Below are positions 6,193 to 11,397 of a stretch of 11,397 bases of DNA, one piece after another. The notes beneath the pieces were generated by a model. It saw nothing but the letters and a program-made list of their open reading frames with translations. It was not told the DNA's origin and did no database searches. Each line of letters begins with the position of its first letter. Position 1 is the first letter of the stretch. The position numbers and the translations under genes were made by a program. Origin of the DNA: Stenotrophomonas maltophilia (GTDB lineage: Bacteria; Pseudomonadota; Gammaproteobacteria; Xanthomonadales; Xanthomonadaceae); contig DJBL01000163.1 of assembly GCA_002435595.1 (NCBI GenBank), positions 1 to 11,397 of the forward strand. The letters are read 5' to 3'.

Positions 6193-7491
6193 ATGAAACA
6201 CAACAACGCGCCCGCGCTGGCCGACGTTTCCCTGCCGCCGTTGCAGGGACGGGGCCGGATCGCCCAGCAGATGGCCAACGTGGGCCTGTTCTGCCTGCCG
6301 GCGTTGATCCTGACCGTGCCGCAGAACCTGCTGCCCTACGGCATCGTGCTGCTGCTCAGCACGCTGCTGGCACCGGAGCTGCTGTGGCGCGCCCGCCCCC
6401 TGGCGGGCCGGCCGGTGGCCGCGCTGACCTGGATGATGGTGGCCGCGATCGCCTTCGCGCTGCTGTCGATGTTCCTGTTCGACCAGGGCCTGCGCGATAT
6501 CGACAACCGCTCGCGGTTCGCGGTGATCCCGTGGCTGGCGTTGTGGGTGTGCGCGTTCCGGCCGGCGCTGCGCTGGCTGTGGGCCGGTGCGCTGGTGGGC
6601 CTGCTCGGGACCATGGCGCTGGCGATCGTGCAGGTGGCCGGCGGCGCGCCACGCGCCGAGCTGAGCACCAATGCGATCGTGCTGGCCGACATCGTGCTGA
6701 TGCTGATGGTGCTGCTGGTGTTCTGCCGCCCGCACCGGCGCTGGACCTGGGTGATCGTGGGCATGGTGGCCGGCTGCGTGACCATCGTGCTCAGTGGCAG
6801 CCGCGGGGTGTGGCTGGCGTTGCTGGCGTTGCTGGCGGTGATGGCCATGAGCCTGCGCTGGCGGACCGGACCGGCCCGCTTCGGGGTGCTGTTGACCCTG
6901 CTGGCGATCGCCACCGCGCTGGCCCTGACCATCCCAAGCCTGCGCGAGCAGGTGCGCCTGACCGAACTCAAGCACGATGTGGTGCGCATGGAGCGCGGCG
7001 ACAGCGACTCCTCCGCCGGTGCGCGCGTGGAGCGCCTGCAGGTGGCCTATGAGACGTTCCTGGACCACCCGCTGACGGGGGTGGGCATCGGTCACTTCGA
7101 CAGCGCCATGCAGCGCCTGCCGGTGTGCCGCGATGATCCCAACGAGCTGCGTTGCCACCTGGGCCATGCGCACAACGACCTGGCCGAGTGGTCGGCCACC
7201 CAGGGCGTGCCCGGGTTGCTGCTGTTGCTGGCCGTGTATGGCGTGCCTCTGTGGGTGTTCGTCGGCCTGCACCGGCGCAGCGGCCAGACCACCTTCCGCG
7301 GGCCGGCGGCGGCCGGGATCATGATCGTGGTGGCCTACGTGCTGTGCGGCATCACCCAGTCGATGTTCGCCCACCAGATCACCGCCAGCTTCTACGTCAC
7401 CATCGTGGCGTTGCTGGCCGGCCTGTCGGTGATCCAGGGCCACCAGCACCGCCTGGCGCTGGCGGCGGGCCGGGCTCAGGCCCCGGGCTGA
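6193..7491 (+). CDS. O-antigen ligase family membrane protein (WaaL/Wzy_C type)
   Basis: The protein has 432 residues and about ten to twelve hydrophobic segments. It belongs to the Wzy_C family of O-antigen ligases and polymerases, which act at the periplasmic face of the inner membrane on undecaprenyl-diphosphate-linked glycans. Family marks are SGSRGVWLAL at 201-210, a long periplasmic loop (about 250-335), GVGIGHFDSA at 297-305 and HAHNDLAEW at 325-333, which carries the histidine usually needed for ligation; membrane segments follow from about 339. In WaaL the reaction joins O-antigen to the lipid A core, but related proteins polymerise glycans or glycosylate proteins, including pilins. 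Ligase, polymerase or pilin glycosylase cannot be told apart here. The 3' end overlaps the convergent glycosyltransferase gene by 16 bases. Confidence 0.87.
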   Translation: MKHNNAPALADVSLPPLQGRGRIAQQMANVGLFCLPALILTVPQNLLPYGIVLLLSTLLAPELLWRARPLAGRPVAALTWMMVAAIAFALLSMFLFDQGLRDIDNRSRFAVIPWLALWVCAFRPALRWLWAGALVGLLGTMALAIVQVAGGAPRAELSTNAIVLADIVLMLMVLLVFCRPHRRWTWVIVGMVAGCVTIVLSGSRGVWLALLALLAVMAMSLRWRTGPARFGVLLTLLAIATALALTIPSLREQVRLTELKHDVVRMERGDSDSSAGARVERLQVAYETFLDHPLTGVGIGHFDSAMQRLPVCRDDPNELRCHLGHAHNDLAEWSATQGVPGLLLLLAVYGVPLWVFVGLHRRSGQTTFRGPAAAGIMIVVAYVLCGITQSMFAHQITASFYVTIVALLAGLSVIQGHQHRLALAAGRAQAPG

Positions 7492-8294
7492 TCGCGCGGC
7501 GGGTCGATGACCGGCTGGCCGTGCTGGAGCATCCACAGCATGATGGTCTTCTGGCGCACGTAGTTGGCTCGCACGTAGGCGTAGACCAGCCCGTGCCAGC
7601 CATCGCGGAAGCCACCGCGCAGCAGCAGGCCGCGCCAGAACCGCCAGGCCGGGGCCAGCACCAGCTTGGCCAGGGTGGCGCGCTTGCCGCGGGCAAACTC
7701 ATGCTCGGCCATCATCCGCGCGTAGCGCTGGGTCTTGTTGAGCTGCTGTTCCAGCGAGCGGTAGGGATAGTGGATCAGGTCGCCCACCAGCACCCCGACC
7801 CGCCCATCCACGCTGGCCGCCTCGTGGATCTCGCGCTTGCCGCGCCAGCCACCGTGGCGACGGTCGAACAGGCGCAGCACGCGGTCCGGGTAGGCGTTGC
7901 CGTGGCGCAGGAACTTGCCGAAGTACGCCGACAGCCGCGCGAAGCGGTAGCCGTGGTGGCCACTGAAACCATCGGCCTGGGCGGCCAGGATCGCCGCGCG
8001 CAGTTCCGCGCTGACCCGCTCGTCGGCATCCAGGCACAGCACCCAGTCGGCACTGGCCTGTTCGACGCAGAACGCCTTCTGGCTGCGGAAGCCGTCGAAC
8101 GGCCGTTGCAGCACCCGTGCCCCGGCGGCGGTGGCGATGGCCACGGTGGCGTCGGTGGAAAAAGAGTCCACGACGATGATCTCGTCGCAGAAGGTCAGCG
8201 AGGCCAGACAGTCGCCGATGCGGTCGGCTTCATTGAACGCGATAATGCAGGCCGAGATGCGAGGCCGTTCAGTGGGAGCGGTCGTGGAGGACAT
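7476..8294 (-). CDS. Family 2 glycosyltransferase, WaaE/KdtX-like (lipopolysaccharide core type)
   Basis: This 272-residue protein has a GT-A fold and probably acts in the cytoplasm at the inner membrane. Residues 12-22 (RISACIIAFNE) start the nucleotide-sugar domain; Asp43 in IIVVDSFSTD and the LDADE motif (88-92) are the expected donor and metal contacts. The stretch LFDRRHGGWRGKREIHE (142-158) is the mark of the WaaE/KdtX subgroup, which adds a hexose to the inner lipopolysaccharide core. The C-terminal part (about 205-255) is basic and aromatic, suiting membrane association. The ATG at 8294 is the only sensible start; no strong Shine-Dalgarno sequence precedes it. Its start touches that of the divergent glycerophosphotransferase-like gene, and its end overlaps the ligase gene. 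The sugar is not predictable. Confidence 0.88.
   Translation of the reverse strand: MSSTTAPTERPRISACIIAFNEADRIGDCLASLTFCDEIIVVDSFSTDATVAIATAAGARVLQRPFDGFRSQKAFCVEQASADWVLCLDADERVSAELRAAILAAQADGFSGHHGYRFARLSAYFGKFLRHGNAYPDRVLRLFDRRHGGWRGKREIHEAASVDGRVGVLVGDLIHYPYRSLEQQLNKTQRYARMMAEHEFARGKRATLAKLVLAPAWRFWRGLLLRGGFRDGWHGLVYAYVRANYVRQKTIMLWMLQHGQPVIDPPRDQPGA
8286..8290 (+). promoter_or_regulatory. Ribosome binding site that decides the start at 8296
   Basis: GGAGG lies five bases before ATG 8296 but only two before ATG 8293, so the second of the tandem ATG codons is favoured. The site lies within the first codons of the opposite-strand glycosyltransferase gene. Confidence 0.65.
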
Positions 8295-8295
8295 G

Positions 8296-9351
8296 ATGGC
8301 CGAGTACCTGCTGTTTGCGACGGAGCGTTATGCGCTGCCCATTCTCGCCCCACTGGCCCAGGCGTTGCACGCGTCCGGTCAATCGGTGTCGGCCTGGTTC
8401 GCCGATGGCGCGGCCGGGGCGCAGCTGCCGGGCGTGCCCAACGTGGACCTGCGCCAGGCGCTGGCCCTGCGCCCGCGCGCAGTGTTCAGCGCGGCCAACT
8501 GGGTGCCGCCGTTCATCGCCGGGGCCAAGGTGCAGGTGTTCCATGGGTTCAACGTACAGAAGCGTGACAGCGCCCGCGGCCACTTCCGGGTGCGCGGCCT
8601 GTTCGATCTTTACTGCACCCAGGGCCCGGCCACCACCGAACCGTTCCGCGCGCTGGCCGCGCGCGAAGGCCATTTCGCCGTGGCCCAGACCGGCTGGCCC
8701 AAGCTGGACCCGTTGTTCCGCGAGGACGGCGGCGCCAGCGCGGCATTGCGCGCGCCCGCTGCCGGCCGCCCGGTGATCCTGTTCGGCTCCACCTTCACCG
8801 AGCGCCTGAGCGCGGCCCCGCACCTGCACGAGCAGATCGCCGCCGACATCGCGCGCGGCGAGCGCTACTGGCTGCTCACCCTGCACCCCAAGTGCAGCGA
8901 GGCGCTGTTTGCCCGCTACCGCGCCTTGGCGGGCGCCAATGCCGCCTTCGTCGAGCCCGAACAGGTGATGGCCGCCCAGCGCGCCGCCGACGTGCTGGTA
9001 TCGGACACCTCGTCGATCGTGTCCGAGTTCGTGGTGCAGCACAAACCGGTGGTGACCTTCCGCAACCGCGTGCCGCAGCCGCACATGATCGACTTCGATG
9101 ATGCGGCGGCGTTGCCGGCGATGCTGGACCGCGCATTGCACCCGGAGCCGGCGCTGGTGGCCGAGATCCAGCGCTACGCCGACACCATCCACCCCTATCG
9201 CGATGGCCTGTCCAGCGAGCGCGTGATCGCGGCCACCGAGGACTTCCTGGCCGGGGAGCTGGGCGTGCTCAAACGCAAGCCGTTCGGTGCCTGGACCCGT
9301 GGCCTGCAGATCCGCAGGGAGCTGGGGTACTGGGGCCCCGCCCGGCGCTGA
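8296..9351 (+). CDS. CDP-glycerol glycerophosphotransferase family protein (TagB/TagF-like)
   Basis: The 351-residue protein matches the C-terminal catalytic region of the TagB/TagF family (GT-B-like fold), which moves glycerol phosphate from CDP-glycerol to a growing polymer in teichoic-acid synthesis. Visible motifs are VFHGFN at 81-86 (family His83), GWPKLD at 133-138, LTLHPK at 194-199 with His197, and SDTSSIVSEF at 236-245, the donor phosphate-binding region. It lacks the long N-terminal extension of TagF, and no signal peptide or membrane segment is seen. Gram-negative members of this family build or modify capsule or lipopolysaccharide. The neighbouring genes point to surface glycan work, but CDP-glycerol as donor is assumed from the family; no CDP-glycerol synthesis gene is in the window. 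The start at 8296 is set by its ribosome binding site; longer in-frame starts would overlap the opposite gene heavily. Confidence 0.85.
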   Translation: MAEYLLFATERYALPILAPLAQALHASGQSVSAWFADGAAGAQLPGVPNVDLRQALALRPRAVFSAANWVPPFIAGAKVQVFHGFNVQKRDSARGHFRVRGLFDLYCTQGPATTEPFRALAAREGHFAVAQTGWPKLDPLFREDGGASAALRAPAAGRPVILFGSTFTERLSAAPHLHEQIAADIARGERYWLLTLHPKCSEALFARYRALAGANAAFVEPEQVMAAQRAADVLVSDTSSIVSEFVVQHKPVVTFRNRVPQPHMIDFDDAAALPAMLDRALHPEPALVAEIQRYADTIHPYRDGLSSERVIAATEDFLAGELGVLKRKPFGAWTRGLQIRRELGYWGPARR

Positions 9352-9357
9352 AGGATC

Positions 9358-9374
9358 GCCACGCCCGGCGTGGC
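9358..9374. terminator. Possible shared terminator between convergent genes
   Basis: A 7-bp stem (GCCACGC / GCGTGGC) with a 3-base loop fills most of the 30 bases between two gene ends that face each other. There is no T run on either strand, so it could be a weak two-way terminator or only a 3'-end stabilising hairpin. Confidence 0.4.
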
Positions 9375-9381
9375 CGCTGCC

Positions 9382-10929
9382 CTACCAGTGCAGGCGGCGC
9401 CTGGCCAGGGCATCGCCCAGTCGCGCGTACACCGCCCGGGCCTCGGCGTCGGGCAGGTAGCGCAGGCACAGCGCGATGCTGCCGCTGGCGCCGGCGGTAT
9501 CCAGCCACACGCTGGCGGTACCCAGCCAGCGGTCCAGCGGTGAGCGGCTCAGGCGCAGGGTCTGCAGTTTGTCCAGCTCGGCAAAGCGCCACCAGCGTTG
9601 CCACCAGCCGCCGCGCACGGCCACGTACTGGTCATCCAGGTGGTATCCCATGCGCGCCATCTGGCGGTGTGCGCGGAACGCCGACCACGGCAACCACAGC
9701 AGGATCAGCGCGCCCAGCGGAACCTCGTTCCACACCGCGGCAGCGGCCACCGCCGGCAGCCACAGCAGTGCCGGCAGGCACAGCCGCCACCAGCCGCGGC
9801 GCTGCACCGGCTGCCAGCGCGACGGCGGCCATTGCAGCTGCGGCAACAGGTGCTGGACCAGCGCATCGCACGCCTGCGGCGTGGCCAGCGGAGCCAGCTC
9901 GCGCAGGTCGCGGCGCTGGTTGTCCACCGCCGCACCGGCGGCGATGTCGATGCGCAGGTGGCGGCGCCGTGCCCAACGCTGCAGCGGGCCCTCGCGCAGT
10001 GTCCAGGCCTGGATGCGGCGCCGCGCGACGCTGCTGCGCAGCCGCGTGAGCAGGCCGCTCACCACCGTCAGGCGGCGCTGCTGCTCGCTCAACTGGAAGC
10101 CGTAGTAGCGCAGCAGGGCCAGGGCCACCGACAGCACCCGCAGCAACACCCAGAACGCCAGCACCGCCACCAGCGCCGCCACTGCCCACACCCAGGTCGC
10201 CGGATGCAGGTGGCTGGCATAGCCGAAGGCTTGGCGACCGCCCTGTTCGATCGCATCGGAGACCGTGCCACGTGGGAACAACTGCATCGCCGCGCCCAGC
10301 GCGGCCAGCACCACCACCCAGCCGCGGTTGGAGAGCAGGCCGATGCGCAGCACGTCCAGCGTGCTCAAGCGCAGCAGCACGGCATCGCCTGGCGTGGCCG
10401 GCGCGGTCGCCAGGGGGTCGGCGTTGGCCTGGTCGGCGGCGGGCAGATCCTGGCCCCCGTGCCGGATCAACTGCTCCAGGGCCAGGGCCTGGGACACCTT
10501 GAGCACGCGCATCTCGGCCTCGGGGCGGTGGCCGCCGGCCGACTCCAGGCGCAGCTCGGCCACCCCGAACAGCCGGTGCAGCGGATTCTGGTGCACCACC
10601 ACGTTGTGGATCCGCGCGAACGGGATCTCGCGCCGGTTGCGCGAGACCACCCCGCTGCGCACGCTGATGGCATCACGGCCGATGCGGTAGTGGTAGGTGA
10701 GGTATTGCAGGATCGAAACCCCGACCAGCACCGCGATCACGATCACCGCCGCGGCGTAGGACCACATTTCATCGCGGTCGCCACGGTTGCCGAACACCAG
10801 CAGCGCCACCAGCGGCAGCAGGAACTGGCGGAGCTGCATCAGCAGCACGAACAGCCACGACCACGGGTGCAGGCGCTGTTCGGGTGCGTCGCTGGCCGAG
10901 ATGGCCTCGATCGGCGGCGGGCTGCTCAC
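9382..10929 (-). CDS. PH-domain membrane protein, YdbT-like
   Basis: This 515-residue inner-membrane protein alternates hydrophobic pairs with three bacterial PH (bPH2) domains, the build of YdbT (about 490 residues in Bacillus). Membrane segments lie at about 24-46 and 58-79, then PH domain 1 (about 80-155, with EIPFARIHNVVVHQNPLHRLFG). Further segments lie at about 203-218 and 245-275, then PH domain 2 (about 277-365). Segments at about 384-418 precede PH domain 3 (about 427-510, with ELDKLQTLRLSRSPLDRWLG). The GTG start at 10929 overlaps the TGA of the upstream YdbS-like gene (GTGA), so translation is probably coupled. The molecular role of the family is not settled; in Bacillus subtilis ydbST belongs to a cell-envelope stress regulon and has been tied to antimicrobial resistance. 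Confidence 0.85.
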   Translation of the reverse strand: MSSPPPIEAISASDAPEQRLHPWSWLFVLLMQLRQFLLPLVALLVFGNRGDRDEMWSYAAAVIVIAVLVGVSILQYLTYHYRIGRDAISVRSGVVSRNRREIPFARIHNVVVHQNPLHRLFGVAELRLESAGGHRPEAEMRVLKVSQALALEQLIRHGGQDLPAADQANADPLATAPATPGDAVLLRLSTLDVLRIGLLSNRGWVVVLAALGAAMQLFPRGTVSDAIEQGGRQAFGYASHLHPATWVWAVAALVAVLAFWVLLRVLSVALALLRYYGFQLSEQQRRLTVVSGLLTRLRSSVARRRIQAWTLREGPLQRWARRRHLRIDIAAGAAVDNQRRDLRELAPLATPQACDALVQHLLPQLQWPPSRWQPVQRRGWWRLCLPALLWLPAVAAAAVWNEVPLGALILLWLPWSAFRAHRQMARMGYHLDDQYVAVRGGWWQRWWRFAELDKLQTLRLSRSPLDRWLGTASVWLDTAGASGSIALCLRYLPDAEARAVYARLGDALARRRLHW

Positions 10930-11397
10930 AGGGCGTCGTCGTCCTGGTCCAGCTGGTGGGCCAGGGTGTCGCGCAGATGCTCGGCATCTGCCGCGTCCAG
11001 GCCGCTGAGGGTGACCGCGCTGAAGCGGCTGCCGGCGGTGTGCACCACCAGCGTGGCCAGCCGCGCGCCGCGTTCGATCGGCCCGCGGCGCAGATCCAGG
11101 TGTTGCACGCGCGACAGCGGTACGCGGGTTTCAAGCTGCCACATCAGGTCGCGGCGCATCGCCAGCCCGGCCTCGTCCAGGCGCCAGAACGTGCGCCGCT
11201 GGCGACGGAAACCGAACCCGGCACCGACCAGCCCGCCGAGCACCAGCATGCCGGCCGCGCCATACCAGCGCAGCGGCAGGTCCAGCACGATCCAGGCAGC
11301 GGCGCACACGCCACCGAGCAGCAGGGTGCCGCCGATCGCGCCACCCACCGCGGCGATGCTGGCCGCGCGCAGCGGCAGCGGCTGCCAGTCAGGCGCA
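10926..11397 (-). CDS. PH-domain membrane protein, YdbS-like (start outside window)
   Basis: The frame is open to the right edge, so the start is missing; 156 residues are visible. They begin PDWQPLPLRAA, have two membrane segments (GAIGGTLLLGGVCAAAWIVL and YGAAGMLVLGGLVGAGFGF), then one bPH2 domain with the YdbS signature VPLSRVQHLDLRRGPIERG. The YdbS family normally has about 160 residues, so only a few residues should be missing. GTG 11348 is not a convincing start because it would discard the conserved W-x-PLP region before the first membrane segment. It forms an operon with the YdbT-like gene by a 4-base overlap, the same order as ydbS-ydbT in Bacillus. The two proteins presumably work as a complex in the inner membrane. 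Confidence 0.85.
   Translation of the reverse strand, partial: APDWQPLPLRAASIAAVGGAIGGTLLLGGVCAAAWIVLDLPLRWYGAAGMLVLGGLVGAGFGFRRQRRTFWRLDEAGLAMRRDLMWQLETRVPLSRVQHLDLRRGPIERGARLATLVVHTAGSRFSAVTLSGLDAADAEHLRDTLAHQLDQDDDAL

Noticed and set aside
6814..6840. Three tandem 9-base units (CTGGCGTTG twice, then CTGGCGGTG) in the ligase gene
   Set aside because: They encode LALLALLAV in a membrane helix; codon bias and hydrophobic residues explain the repeat.
6081..7052. Plus-strand 323-codon frame beginning in the GT39-ligase gap
   Set aside because: It runs out of frame through the ligase gene and has shadow-type Ala/Gly/Arg composition; the ligase frame has the family motifs.
4018..7536. Open frame of 1172 codons on the minus strand, opposite rsmB, the GT39 gene and the ligase gene
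   Set aside because: Its product is dominated by Gln, His, Arg, Ala and Gly with no domain or membrane pattern, and it lies antisense to clearly recognisable proteins. Long antisense frames are usual in DNA this rich in G and C at the third codon position.
8131..8295. Upstream extension of the glycerophosphotransferase-like gene to an ATG at 8131
   Set aside because: The extra 55 residues are antisense to the GT2 coding sequence and have no family similarity, while a good ribosome binding site marks 8296.
4351..9351. Recent horizontal transfer of the glycan cluster
   Set aside because: GC content and codon choice look the same as in the flanking housekeeping genes, and no mobile element, tRNA or direct repeat marks an edge.

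Overview
The window is GC-rich (roughly 70 % by eye), almost entirely coding, and ordinary in composition throughout. It looks chromosomal and gammaproteobacterial, most likely from the Xanthomonas/Stenotrophomonas/Lysobacter group. That placement rests on the style of the proteins, the high GC and the conserved dprA - LysM/tsaP // def - fmt - rsmB block, which is also known from Pseudomonas. I cannot name the species. No RNA genes, insertion sequences, CRISPR arrays or attachment sites are visible, and no stretch over 300 bases lacks a gene; the longest gaps are about 126, 108 and 99 bases.

Region 1 (1-1330, minus strand) holds a LysM protein with a signal peptide, judged to be the type IV pilus secretin-associated protein TsaP. 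The first 42 codons of dprA follow it, with a hairpin terminator between them. Region 2 (1457-4334, plus strand) holds def, fmt and rsmB: removal of the formyl group from new proteins, formylation of initiator tRNA, and methylation of 16S rRNA. A strong intrinsic terminator sits between def and fmt, only 17 bases before the fmt start. fmt and rsmB are separated by one base.

Region 3 (4351-9351) is a cell-envelope sugar-transfer cluster. On the plus strand are an ArnT-like family 39 glycosyltransferase, which starts 16 bases after rsmB, and an O-antigen-ligase-family membrane protein. A WaaE/KdtX-like family 2 glycosyltransferase lies on the minus strand and overlaps the end of the ligase gene by 16 bases. 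Divergent from it, with start codons practically touching, is a TagB/TagF-like CDP-glycerol glycerophosphotransferase homologue on the plus strand. Together they suggest assembly or decoration of lipopolysaccharide or a related surface glycan: two cytoplasmic transferases build or modify an acceptor, and two membrane enzymes use polyprenol-linked donors on the periplasmic face. The actual product cannot be read from the sequence.

Region 4 (9382-11397, minus strand) is a pair of bacterial PH-domain membrane proteins resembling YdbS and YdbT. They overlap by four bases (GTGA), and the YdbS-like gene runs off the right end of the window.
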